Part shown: in pieces, positions 52,301 to 64,000 of the stretch
How the letters are laid out: every line of letters begins with the position of its first letter
Position numbering within the stretch: the stretch's first letter is position 1
From: Sinotaia quadrata
Lineage: Eukaryota; Mollusca; Gastropoda; Architaenioglossa; Viviparidae
DNA: 64,000 nucleotides
Assembly (NCBI GenBank): GCA_028829895.1
Contig: CM054183.1
Location: 71,767,071 to 71,831,070 of the forward strand
Direction: 5' to 3'
Made by a program: the position numbers and the translations under genes
The notes under the pieces: model-generated
What the model saw: only the letters and a program-made list of their open reading frames with translations
Databases searched by the model: none
What the model was told of the DNA's origin: nothing

Positions 52301-52800
52301 AAAAGCTCTTTTTTGCGGAAAGGGGTTACATTTAATTCTTTTTAAAAAAGAAACTTGTTAAGTCGTAACTGGTACAAATACAGGTATGCAAATCTAACCT
52401 ATAGTCTCCTTAAAGTAGCCTACATAAAATACATTAGCAGGACCTAATGCCCAGATAAACGAGCGAGCCCATTTTTATAAGATTACGCTCGATCCCCACC
52501 ACCGCCTCGCACCCTTCCCTGCAGCTCGATTCTTCAACAACAAAAATACATAGATGTCACTGGATATCATTTTACAGGGAACATAACCGGCGACGATGAA
52601 TACTTTTAATGGGTTAGTTTTTGCAACACCGTCACCTCAGATTGCCTGCAACTTTTCATTCTTCTTCGTTTTAATTAAAATCTACTGCGCGATACGTTGC
52701 TTGGAGCTTATAGATATAGATTATAAATTCTGGATGGAAGATCTAACTTTCGAGAGTATGTACTTTAATTATGCAGTGAAATTAACTGGCACACGAGGTC
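49346..52800. other. Long AT-rich region, no supportable gene
   Basis: Contains a 21-bp repeat at 50798-50904 and a short inverted repeat (CTGTGGAGT near 51585 against ACTCCACAG near 51657). Several frames of 60-98 codons exist, but none shows a recognisable motif or splice context. Confidence 0.5.
50798..50904 (+). repeat. 21-bp repeat, 5 copies
   Basis: CTGTGACAATTGACACTAGTG and variants recur every 21 bp; the middle frame repeats IDTSAV-like heptapeptides. Short and probably not coding. Confidence 0.85.
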
Positions 52801-52852
52801 TGTACAATGTTTAAAATGACCTCGACCCCAGTCATATGACACTCCCCCGACA

Positions 52853-52918
52853 TGACGTCATAACACTGTTGACAGTCTATAGTGCCGCCATTTTAAGGAA
52901 ACCGGAAAGCACGACTTG
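52853..52918. promoter_or_regulatory. CRE + YY1 + ETS cluster, candidate TATA-less promoter
   Basis: A full CRE palindrome TGACGTCA (52853-52860), GCCGCCATTTT (52884-52894; its reverse is AAAATGGCGGC, the YY1 consensus) and ACCGGAAA (52901-52908, ETS type) lie within 56 bp, in a locally CpG-richer stretch. This trio is typical of animal housekeeping promoters. Direction is not settled: a + strand first exon could end at TTG|GTATAA (52918), while the YY1 site reads sense on the - strand. Confidence 0.6.
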
Positions 52919-55900
52919 GTATAAAATGGATTTAATATTGAAAAATGTGGAGGAATATTTTTATATTCCTTGAAATTGACCTGGTACTAATTTTATTTTT
53001 TTCTTCAGTAGCAGATATCGATAAATGGTATTGTAATTGAATTGTCCTGTAAAATTCAATTTTTATTTGCTTCCGCTAGTGTCTAGGACTTTCACGTAAC
53101 TCAAAACACTTCTTGTTTAATCATGTTTTTATTTGTAATATGAGTAGTTTACGCTATATGTCTATTGTTTAGCTAGATTTGAATATAAGAAATAGTATTC
53201 AAGCTAATCCAGTCTTTCTTCGGTCTTGATTTACCTCGAAAGACTGACGTTACGGTTAAATACCGACTAGTAAATGTATTCGACAAACGTCGATATACTT
53301 ATCATATAGCGGCAGTGTGAAGTGATTAGTCAGCGTGTCCAACCTAAAGCCTTGAGCTATTTATACTGTTAACACAAATGCCACCATTTTTCTTTAGTCG
53401 TTAGTTATATGTAGAATTAGCTTCTTAAAACCCATATTAATAAGAGTGGATTTTTAAAATTAAATGCATTAGACAATATTTAACTTTTAAAAGAGTAATA
53501 TTCTTTATAGTAATTAGTACATGTATTTGTTTATTGTAAATAACTATAAAATACATTAATAGCTCTGTTCTACTACATTGAAATACTTAATTTGAATATA
53601 AACGAATAGTGTGAATTTCTGGTTGGTTATTTAATAATATGTATTGTTGATTTTATCAAAATTCGATTAATGGGAGCATGCAACTTCTTCCTGTTACATG
53701 AGTAACTCTTTTTATGAGTTACATACAAATGCACTAGACTATGCCTTGAAATTAATGCAATGTTTTTAGTAGGTTTTCAACTACACCAAAATATTACCCT
53801 CATTATTAACTTCATTGGCATGATAAATATGTTAGGTTTAATTATACAAATTATTATTATATCAACATACCATGTCTATTTCATTACAACATTGCTAACA
53901 TTCCATATACAATATCTTATTAAGAATTTTTTACTACTAGCATTATTATCATTTCAAATTCTATATCATAAACAATTTAAAAACAGTTTTAATTATTCAT
54001 TTTTTTCCTGCTACAAACTTGTAATTTGATTGAATATATTATGAAATGTAACAGGTTGAGGGTGGAATACTGGTATGCATGAGGGAATTAAAAACAAGAG
54101 TGCACCATGCAAATTTTGTGAGCATTTGATAATTTTTCATAAGTTGCTTAGCATTTTCTGTCAAAGGTGATCATCTGTTTTTATTTTCCTTTGGCTACTA
54201 GTACTACAAAGAAAAGAAGATTTAATATGAAGTTGCTTTATCAATATCATGTCACATTTGACCATGAGTCTTTTAATGTCTAATTAATAACTTGTTTCTA
54301 AAATACTTTAAATCCCATTATATCCCACCTTCAGTTATTCATTACTTTCTTCTTTATCTAATATAATAAATATGATAAATCCTCTCTGCATTGGGAGATT
54401 AGTCCACTAGGCTTTCCACAGAATAAATAACTATTCACTAAATTACTTGTCTGTATTTTCATGCTGATGCATTATGTTTTAACAGCATAAATTCTGGGTA
54501 ATAACTAATAATATAATATGCATTTATTGTTTCAAGTTAGATTCAAAAGTTGACTTCATTTAGCACTAATCCATTCTAAGTGTAAAGAAGCAGTACACAA
54601 GCTATGTTGTTAAAATTTGGTAAGGTTATATATTTATAGTTAGGCTAATGTGTTGATTTTTAAGAAATATTAAATATAGTAATTACATTTTTTTTTAGTG
54701 TTTAACTTTTAAGCAGCATGAGAAAAGTCAGTTTTGTCTTAAGCAATACTGGACTCCTACTATTAGTATTACTTACTCTTCTAACCTGCAGAATTACTAT
54801 TTCTAGTGAATATTCACTGACTTAAACTGTTAAAGTTAAACATTATTTTCATTCATGCCCAATAACTTCTGTCACCAGAACCTAGTATTAGTAATAGTAG
54901 TAATGAATTTGTGAGAATTGAAAAACAGGGGACCTTAGTTACTAATAAATAATGCAGAATAAGAGTACTAAGACCATTTTATGATAATTGATATATATAT
55001 ATATATATAATATATATTAAGTTCTTTCATTGCATAAGAAACATACAAAATTTAAAGAATGAATTAAACATTGAATGATTGATTATCATTTGTGAAGAAT
55101 CAGAAAGTTTTCCATTATGCTTTATACTCATACAGTTTACTGCAATTTTCTTTTACATATATAATGTTGTGCCATTATACTTATACGAAGTTATAGTTAA
55201 TACACTACTGTTGTTTATTGCATTCAGAATGGAATAACTATTTTCACTGCATTGATTAATTATAAATCTGGATGCAAGTTGCTTGCTGTGATCAGTGATA
55301 AGCCTCGGTATTAATTATTATAAATTTGCTGTCATAGCTTTTAATAGAGCCATCCTCAATCATGCTGCATGCTTAGGGATTAACATTCAGAATATTCACT
55401 TTATTCCTTTGGTGCTGGTGGACAGTTCAAGAATTGTTTTAATTTGTCCACACTTGCTTATCCCAGATTATGAATTAAAGATGTGCAGACGAAGATTGGA
55501 GCTATTTTGCCATAGGTCATGGCAAGGGATCATTAAATGGAATTCAAGGTTTTGCTAAGTGAGCTGTTTGGATGCGAAGTCTTCAAGGAAAAGTGTTGTT
55601 GGTTAACTTTTCTGTAGACTCCATCAGTCATTAAAGCTGTACACCCAAATATTGATGTATTACAACACATTGATTCAAACATAGTGGATGATGTCAGGCA
55701 AGAATTTTCATCATTTTGGATTGATGCATCTCCTCAAACTATTTGTACCTTCCACTTTCTGCTACAGATCTGGAACAAGTGGAAGCTGCATCAATCAGCC
55801 CATTTGTTCCTATTATATAGTTGACTTAAAGACTTGTTCAGATCCACTGTTGAGTCTGCGTATTAAGGAATGTTTCTCAATCCCAGTCACTAGCCAACAT

Positions 55901-58610
55901 AACAAGCCATTTAGATACTTGGATGTAATTCTGGTGCAAAGAACAATGATGAGACACCACTGCCAAGTGAGTTAATAAACATGCTGGCACTGGTGTGGCA
56001 ATTGGTAGTACTTAATGACATTGCTCTAGGTCAGTATACTATTATGCAGTGGATTATATTAACATATTCTACATTGGAAGAGTACTACTACTAGAGAAAG
56101 GAGAAAAACATTTTTCCCATAACATTTTTGCACCAAGTTTCACTGGATAGAGAAAGCATTTTTCATGGCCAAGGAAATATGACATGGATGAGGTATACCA
56201 TAAGAAAATCTTTTGGAGGCCTGTCAGACTTCTTGGCTGTGGAGATTTCGCCTTTCTAGCCATCAAGGATATTCAGCATATGTTTAAATCTCTTAGAAAC
56301 ACATCATAATGTATAAATTGACTTCATAGGTGCCATGTCACTTTGTCAGTTACAGTCTAATGCCACATCAGTTGCATTACTTTTAATTATTTTCGATGAA
56401 AACTTAATGATATAAGATTTTATTTCTTTTCTTAAAAATAAAAGTACATTCTGTCAACATCATCTGCTAAATTGGTTACATTAAATTATTCACAGAAAAA
56501 TGATGGCATTTATCATGACCAAAAATTGTGTGAGCAATTTTGTCACATCAGATTTTTTAAATAATTATTTCTTCCTTGATAATAATTTCTTTGTTATTTT
56601 CAGTGTAATGCTCTGAACAGTTTGGATTATAGTTTTGGTCAGTAAACCAATTATCAATTTTGAATGAGTATTTATAAGTGCTTTTTGCAACTGATTGCCA
56701 CATCATTTACATTGGAATTGCCCTAAATTTAGTAAAAATATTATGTTAATAGTGAAAATAATTAAACAAAGAATGTGTCATCATACTTATTACTTTGTCA
56801 TAGATTTGAAGTGCTGTAACTATAATTAAGAGCAGAAATGATAGAAGTGCATTTTTTTAATGTAAGGAGTCTGTAAATTAGAATCATATTATAAGTGCAT
56901 AAAAAAAATTAAAAGTAACATTGACAGTTCTGCCATTAAAAAGGTATGCAGCAGACCACTGGAACCATACACAATACAGTGATTTTCAGCTGCTAGAGAA
57001 AACATATTTCTTGAAAATAGTGACTAAGACAAAGAACTGTTTGAGACTTTTTCAGTTTATAGAAAGGATGAATGATCTACATCATTGTTCAGTAGAAGCT
57101 TATACTATAGTAAGTGCTCAGTAATTGCATCAGGAATAATTTTCATAAACAATACAAAAATTATTTAATAGTATTGAATAAGATACACTTCATGTTTTCT
57201 TTACCTGCACCACAGGATTTAGACCCTAAGAAAGGCCTCCTCTCCTAATAATAGCAGATTAGCTAATCTAAAACTAGTAAAAGTGAAAACGGGATAATTA
57301 AATTAATTTGTTCTTTTTGACACATTCAAAGAAGCAGACAACATTCATAATTGTTTCTTGTAGTCTTAAACATGAGTTTACTAAACTTTCAGCATTTATT
57401 TTTGTCTGATTGTGTTGGAGATCATATAAATCAATTTTAGCAGTCCGTCTAGTCAAATGTTTCTCTAAACATTACTTCCATAAACTACGAATAATAGTTT
57501 TTGTGTCTTTGGTAGATAATGATTCACTGATAGTGATATTGCTTGGGATTGCCTTATTGTTCTTCATTCTGCTTACACATAATAAATATAAGGATTCTTT
57601 GCCCTAAAAATCAACAGTTATTTTTTAGGATTATAGAAGAGGACCTTTAAAAGATGCTATCCACTAGTTATGTTGTTAAATTTGACCTTCCATAGTGCAA
57701 TAAAATTCTTCTATAGTATAATATTTTGTCAAAAGTGAAAACTTCTTTAATTGTAATTTGTATATAAATAAACAGTTCCTTTATATTCTGAGTGATAATT
57801 ATGACAACATTAGTCTACAAATTCTTCTGGAGTGCTGATACACTGATATTCTGATAACAAAAAATGTTTCTTTAGCCACTAAGACTACTGATTGATAAAA
57901 ATCTATCAGTTCTCTTTCTTAAACATGTAAAATCAACAGTACTTATATTTTCTTGAATCTGAGATATCCCATAAACAACAAGAATTTGGGATATAACGGA
58001 AAAACTGCTAGCTGCATTTATCATAAATATACAAACATTTCATGTTCCCCTTGCTGTAGCAGTATTGGCACAATTTCTAGTCTATTTTCAGGTAATAAAA
58101 ACTTAACTTTAAAGAAGATACATATGGACAGAATTATCAAATTATTAAGTAAAAGCTGTGTGGAAAGATTCTAAATCAAATAATGTAATCACAGCTGGTA
58201 AGAAAATATTTATAGAAGATCACATACTGCTTTATTACAAAAGATAATTTATGATACACTATTTATAAGATAAATTCAGTTTTGTTAGTTTTTGTTCTGA
58301 TAAATGAAATGTTTCTTATTACAATACACTTATACAGATTGTCAATTTTTATAATTAAATAAATTTGTTATCTGATTAAGTTGAATTTTGAAATTGAAGC
58401 ATCCTAATTCAAACTACATTGCACTTATAAAAGCCCGAAGATAAGCAAAGCACTATTTTCTTCTTTATTGTGTTTATTATTTCAAATTTAGACAATTACT
58501 TGCTCATTTTCTGCTCCATTATTTTTAAGCTATTTATTTATTATTTTAATAACTTTTGTTATTTAAATATCTTTTTTATATTTATAAATACATGTAATTT
58601 TGTTTTGCAG
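52919..58610. other. AT-rich region between candidate promoter and candidate exon
   Basis: If the promoter drives the + strand, this is a first intron. No exon with conserved motifs found. A faint coding-like stretch lies at 55300-56310 (see separate entry). A (TA)n run sits at 54991-55018. Confidence 0.45.
55300..56310 (+). pseudogene. Possible decayed coding sequence, family unknown
   Basis: Two separated pieces read like protein: one at 55636-55750 (HPNIDVLQHIDSNIVDDVRQ then EFSSFWIDASPQT) and one at 56180-56304 (YDMDEVYHKKIFWRPVRLLG then CGDFAFLAIKDIQHMFKSL). They are in different frames with stops between them. I do not recognise the family. Chance open frames in AT-rich DNA are the main alternative. 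Confidence 0.3.
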
Positions 58611-58675
58611 ATTGTCGAAGATTAGACAGTTAAGTAATTAGTAGCAACAAGTTCTGGACAGGATACAGTGACATG
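58611..58675 (+). other. Candidate 5' exon ending in a start codon
   Basis: A strong acceptor (TTTTGTTTTGCAG) opens a 65-nt stretch with stops in its frame, closed by ACATG|GTGAGT, a consensus donor directly after an ATG. This is the usual look of a 5'UTR exon whose coding sequence begins at the junction. Any further coding exons would be beyond the ones I could identify in this window. Confidence 0.4.
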
Positions 58676-59899
58676 GTGAGTTATTGTACATATTTACTTT
58701 CTGTAAACTAACAGTTCTTATATATTTACATTAACAAAATAGTTTATTATTTTTAATATTATATTTATTTTTTTACGTCTATGTTTACTGGTTATTAAAT
58801 TTTATTGACATTAGTCATTTAGTGTCAATTGTTATGAATTGATTGATGTGCATGCATTATAGTATGTCAGTAAACTGACATTATAGTATGATCTTTATTG
58901 GATGCTTTCTTAATCTTACTCTTCGTCTTAGAATTAAAAGGTTTCTCTACAAATTTTTTAGCAGAATGGAACAAATATGACTCTTTGACTGGAAAGTGGA
59001 ATATGTAAAATAAATGTTGGACAGATAGAAGTTATAGATTACCTAGTACTTACCTAACCTGTCCTACAGCACAGTTAAAAATTTTCTTTTCAGAAGTTTT
59101 ATTTGTGATAATGTAATTTTAGTATTATTAAGGTGGAAATGGAGATTATGTTTATACAATTGTGAACCATTCTTTAGCACATGTTACCTCCATCCACCTC
59201 AAAAACAACAGTTTCAGATAGGTAACACCTCAGTCAGATATTCATCTTTTTTTACTTTCTTTTAGATGACACTTTTGGCAGCTACAATTCTTGTAAATAT
59301 AATTAGTTTCTATGAAACCATATTCAAATAATTTCACTCTGTATACAGTTTTATATCCTAACACATAATTCAAGAGATTAGTGTCAGTATAAATCACAGG
59401 ACAATCCTTATCAGAGAGCAGAAATGGAGATAGAGATTATACTATAGTGATAGTACATAGCCTTGTCAAGATGGTGCCACAATAATCTTTAGTAACAAAG
59501 TCACAATTTTATTGTTCACAATACAGTTGTCAGTTCTTCACTTATTTCTCTTGCACGCTGTAAGTGTAAAACACTGATGAGCTGCTATTCTCTTTAGACT
59601 TATCTAGACATTCCATCACAGTGTTAGTTCCCTTAGCAGAATAACAATATAGTAATTTCCAGTAACTTCCTTGTACCAGAAATTCCACGAAGTAGTCGGG
59701 CATACTTTGCCACCATTATACCATACATGAACAGAGTGCAATGCATTCCTTACACTTACATGCTGGGGATAGACACTTCTCGAATCTACCACGGTTTATA
59801 AATCATCTGGTAAAAAACAAAAGGCTGCTGCTTCCCTGTAAAATATAATCAGGGAACAAACACTAAGTTACCAGTTTATTCATCTCCATTCTTTCTTAC
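58676..59899. other. AT-rich sequence, no gene seen
   Basis: The part from about 59400 may be an extension of the dispersed repeat that follows; not provable by eye. Confidence 0.4.
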
Positions 59900-60495
59900 A
59901 TTCAAGTCTCAACTTACAGTTTCCTGCAACAGTATTTATTAACCCGATACAGCATAATAAATACAACATAATAATTTATGAATGTGTTTACTAGAAACAA
60001 TGCCATGTGTAACATATAACACACAAACATCGTAATTCACAATTGTAGAAGTAACAGTCTACTCACATAATTAATACATCTCTACAAAAAATGCAAGTAT
60101 AATATATCAATAGCAAAATGCAAAAATATTTCAAAATCCATTCTCTCTCATTCTCAATCAGTCAGTTAACTCACCATTAAGCTAACGGCCGTCTCAGAAC
60201 CAGACTGCTACACCAAATTCAAAGTGATTAGAAAATAAATTCTTTTCAACAGGTTAGCTTTGATTTCAGCCCATTGGTGGGTCTCATTCTTTGTAGATCT
60301 TAACTATTGGATAATAAAAGCTACTCATCCACCTAAAACCGGTTTAAATTACAACAGCAAATATAGCACATTCTCCACCAGAGTTGTTTACTCCAAAAAT
60401 ATCATCACAAGCATTGTCTAAGGTCGGTTCATGTTAACATTGGCAACAAAGATATAATTATTAAGTATAGAAATAGGGATAGGCAAATTCAAATA
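59900..60495 (+). repeat. Dispersed repeat family, copy 3 (divergent)
   Basis: Shares with copies 1 and 2 the order AGTATTTATTAACC-GATACAGCATAA, CAGTTAACTCACCATTAAGC, TTCAAAGTGATTAGA, CACATTCTCCACC and AGAAATAGGGATAGGCAAATT. More diverged than copies 1 and 2 are from each other. Confidence 0.7.
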
Positions 60496-63400
60496 TCTGT
60501 TTTTAAAATCCTGGTTCAATGCAGTTTTTTTGGGGAAAAGTTATATATTTTATGTAATAAAATCTAAAAACTGACATAAGGAATACAAATGTATTTTTAA
60601 AGTTTAAAATAAAATAAAGGTATTTGGAAAATTGTGTACTAATCCGATTTAAAATGAAGCATCCAAACTTTGATCATTGAACAAATCAATAATTACCTGT
60701 GCACATTCAAGAGCAAACATATACTTGCAAATACAACAGATATTCTAGAGGGGTGTGACTATTTTAAAAAGGAAACATACTGACAATTTGAGTCTAAGCT
60801 ATTATTATTAATAAAACAGATGTTTGTGTGTTTTTTATTGGTGTAGCAGCAGATGTAGTTGCCAGAGTATCAAAGTTCGGGTCTCCTCTGACCGGCTAGG
60901 TTCATCTGTCACTGATGTGAAGATATGAAGCCAGGCAGATAAAACAATTTCTGGCAAAGATTAATTTTATGCCACCATTCCTGATGAAAAAATCTGCTGA
61001 CCATTTACCAGAGATCAGATTAGTAACTGAGACAGGCCCATCAAAATATTGCATGCAAATTGCAATATATTCTTTCATCTCTGCTAGTGTTGTCTGCTAT
61101 GGTTGGCAAATGTACAAAATGGGAGTATACATATTGGTGTTAAAATACTGTTATGGACCATTTCTATCAATAGCACTTCAGGAAATAACAAAGAAAAATA
61201 ATCTGATGCTGTTGCAGTCATTATATCAGCTCTATCAAGAAACAGCTCCTGTACCAGCTGCATTAAAATCATTGACAGTAAATGGTGTATGAAAATGTAC
61301 AGTCCATTCATTGTCAGTATTAATCATTGGGCCTGAATGACTGAATCTGTTTAATTTTTGTAGTCATACTGGCTACAATCACTGACCTGATTTTAAAAAA
61401 CCATTATAATTTTCAGTCTCACTATCCTCTACATTCAAATTGTGATCTGCCTGCATCTGAAACCATAAAATAAAATTATCTTCTTCCCTGGATTGAAGAA
61501 AAATAAATGGACTGAACAGTTAATCTTGCTTGACTCAGAGCTGCTATGAAATCTTGCTGCCATTTTGTGATTAGCATGTGGTGCAAATGGGGCCAGCATG
61601 GGTACAAGTTGTTTTTTTAAATTTCTTTTTAATTTTTAATAAGCAACACACATGATGTAATAAACTCATTTGAAAATGAAGAAAGCTCCAGTTGGCTTCA
61701 AAATCTACCTTAAGTTGGTGTTATGCAAAAAAACTTGTCTGCTTTTGAAAAAAGTGCTTATGCAAATTTAAGTGAGAAAGCATGATAAATAAAAACCATG
61801 CTTCTGTAAGTGAAAATACAAAACAGAATAAGGTGCTTATGTTACAGAATGGTTTTAAACCAAGTAAAATTTATCCTAAATCTTTATATTTCTAAATTAT
61901 GGACTTCAACCCATCTCATTTGAACCTTTCAGTATGATCACTTCTTAAATACCTTTTTAATTTTCTTTCTTTCTGATACGTGATAGTATTTTAGTAAGCA
62001 ATTTTTTAAGCAACTAAATATTTGGTCTTGAATATTAATACAGCAGTACTTTGTAGTACTAGCAAGAAAAACAATATTTTGCATCAATGAACTATTTTTG
62101 TTGTTTTCTCAACTCCAGTACCTTCTCTATTCTGAGTATTCACAAATTGATCAGTTTTTAAAAAGTCTGAACATCAGAATACACATATTTCATTTAATTG
62201 GACTTGGAGTCCAAGTATATCCAAGAGATATAGTTCATTTTGACCATAGGAATAAAAATCACTGTTTTATGAACATGCTAATTGAAATTTAGGAAATATT
62301 TAATTAAACTAACTTAAAGGAATCTATTTGAAGTATTTCTATGACATGAAACAATGGGGCTGTTAATTGAACAGTAGCACTAGCAGCTTGTAACTGTAAG
62401 GCATATTGTATATTTTAATTTTTTGTTGAGATCTTTATAGATCAGATCAGTCTTATGATAGAAACAATTATATGCTATGCCTAAAATGAATGTAATTTTG
62501 TTTCAATTTAAAGACCAAGTGATCAGAAATCAATTTCAAACATATATACATATAGCTCATTCTGTGGACATATGTACTGCATAGACTGGGTCCATTTGAA
62601 ATACATGTATCTTAAAAATAAAGCATTGAACTATCACATGTTTATATGCTATATATTCAAAATTAATGTGAGAGATACATACAATAGTTGTGTGAATTTG
62701 TGTTTATTTTGTAATTATTTTATGCCTTTAATTTAATTTTTAAATAGCCTTATGGTTCCTTTGGCATTTAAACTTAAAGCTTCATATAAAATAACTAACT
62801 CAGTAACTGTGTATATGGCTCATTCTCTGGGCAAGTGTATCATTTTATGACATGAAGTGCAAAAAATAAACTCCTAGTCCTATTCCATCACATTTTTATA
62901 TTTTTTTATTTTTTATGTTTTTATGTTGAGCATTAGACACTGTTGCAGACTTTAACATGTAAAATAATTAGATTTAATCCATTTTTGCACTTATAATAGT
63001 TATATCACAAAACAGTACAATGTTCAGATAGTGACTCACATTTATAAAATCCAAATATTTCAGTAACATTCACATTTCTAAATGTCCTGTCATAGTTTAA
63101 GTAACCAACAATTTTTACATTGGTATTATTTTAGGGTTAAAAAGGAATATAAATCAAAGCTCTCATTTATGAATGGAATTGTCACATGACATTGACAATA
63201 CAAAATGGCTGAAATGCTCTAGGCTATAGTCCAGTCAAGTTTGTTTCTTTGTTCTTCATGCAGGTCATAAAGTATGCAGTAGTACACAAGACATTTGGGC
63301 CGAGCTTCTTTCCTTTAATAAAGTATCATGCCTTTAATATAAAAGAGTGACTTTTTAGTTCTCTCTGTCTTCATTAACTCGTTTGTGTATATTGGTAACA

Positions 63401-64000
63401 TGGAATTGGAAAACCTTGTAGTTGTAGAAATGTTTTTCATCCTGTATAATGCAATATTAATTGGGACTATGACTTTGAAGTTATTGTCAGAACACCTCAG
63501 TCTATTGATTGAGTATATTCACGAGATTGACCTAGATTTCTCTTCACTTGGTCTTTATGCTCTATAACTTTATTAAAGAAGTTTGTTAAAGTTTTTCAGA
63601 ATATTTCTTTTATTTAATTATCACAACATTTGCATTTTTTTTTATTAACTCATTGCCTTCCCATTTATAAAAAAAAGTACAACATTAGGAATGACTCAAT
63701 GAGGGTTCATGCAAACACCTGATGATGCAGTTTTAAAATATAAATTTAAATTTACAGCACATCTGTTACACACAAACATTTCGGATTTAATAGTTGTGTG
63801 TAACCTTGTTTTGGACACTACAGACCACTTTGTACAAACCTGGCCCGGATGGATGCATGCATCAGGTGGTTGCAGTTGTCTCTAGCATGAGCTCTCGCCT
63901 TAACATCTTTTGTACTCTAGACATGGTAGGTGACCAGAGACATTGTCCAGATAGTTTGTGATAATTATGCTGAAGATTGAGGTTTTTTGTGCTGTACTTT
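60496..64000. other. AT-rich end of window, no supportable gene
   Basis: Open frames of up to 107 codons (60969-61292) show no recognisable motif. The stretch 60840-60960 and the last 200 bp are a little GC-richer. Nothing firm. Confidence 0.45.

Noticed and set aside
52596..52814. 72-codon frame just upstream of the candidate promoter
   Set aside because: No recognisable motif; a frame of this size is expected by chance in this much AT-rich DNA.
60969..61292. 107-codon frame as a gene
   Set aside because: No motif, no convincing splice or promoter context, and the frame after the candidate ATG exon does not continue into it.

Overview
This window is animal nuclear DNA. It is AT-rich, has long introns with GT/AG borders, carries many (GT)n, (CT)n and tetranucleotide microsatellites, and holds a cut-and-paste DNA transposon. 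The one gene that can be read is a metazoan smoothelin. An invertebrate, perhaps a mollusc or another marine lophotrochozoan, fits the style of the sequence, but nothing seen here fixes the species.

Layout. Positions 1-8255 hold no recognisable gene. They contain an 85-bp minisatellite, (CT)n and (GT)n tracts, a 50-bp minisatellite facing inverted copies of itself, one copy of a dispersed repeat, a GC-richer stretch at 5.1-5.87 kb and a 58-60-bp array. From 8256 to about 36.44 kb lies the 3' part of a smoothelin gene on the + strand. I traced ten coding exons, about 490 codons, covering the smoothelin helical motif, a charged coiled-coil/linker, and the C-terminal calponin-homology (CH) domain. 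Reading phases agree at every junction except exon 2 to exon 3. Most of its introns contain minisatellites with units of 26 to 71 bp that look unrelated to each other. In two places the tandem duplication has copied the exon's own splice sites.

From 36.4 to 43.2 kb there are more tandem repeats and a strong poly(A)-type signal near 42.84 kb, but no gene. At 43205-45836 sits a complete but decayed hAT element with matching termini and a perfect 8-bp target duplication. A 42-bp minisatellite at 46.87-47.13 kb is split by an insertion of about 2.08 kb and resumes at 49.21 kb. At 52.85-52.92 kb a CRE, a YY1-type and an ETS-type site lie together, which looks like the TATA-less promoter of a housekeeping gene. 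A plausible exon at 58611-58675, ending in ATG before a consensus donor, could belong to that gene, with its coding exons beyond the window. A third copy of the dispersed repeat lies at 59.9-60.5 kb. The rest is AT-rich sequence with no supportable gene.

Only one protein-coding gene can be read with confidence, so there is no multi-gene pathway here. The notable biology is structural: rapid tandem duplication inside one gene, reaching its splice sites, plus higher-order repeat organisation and inverted minisatellite arms.
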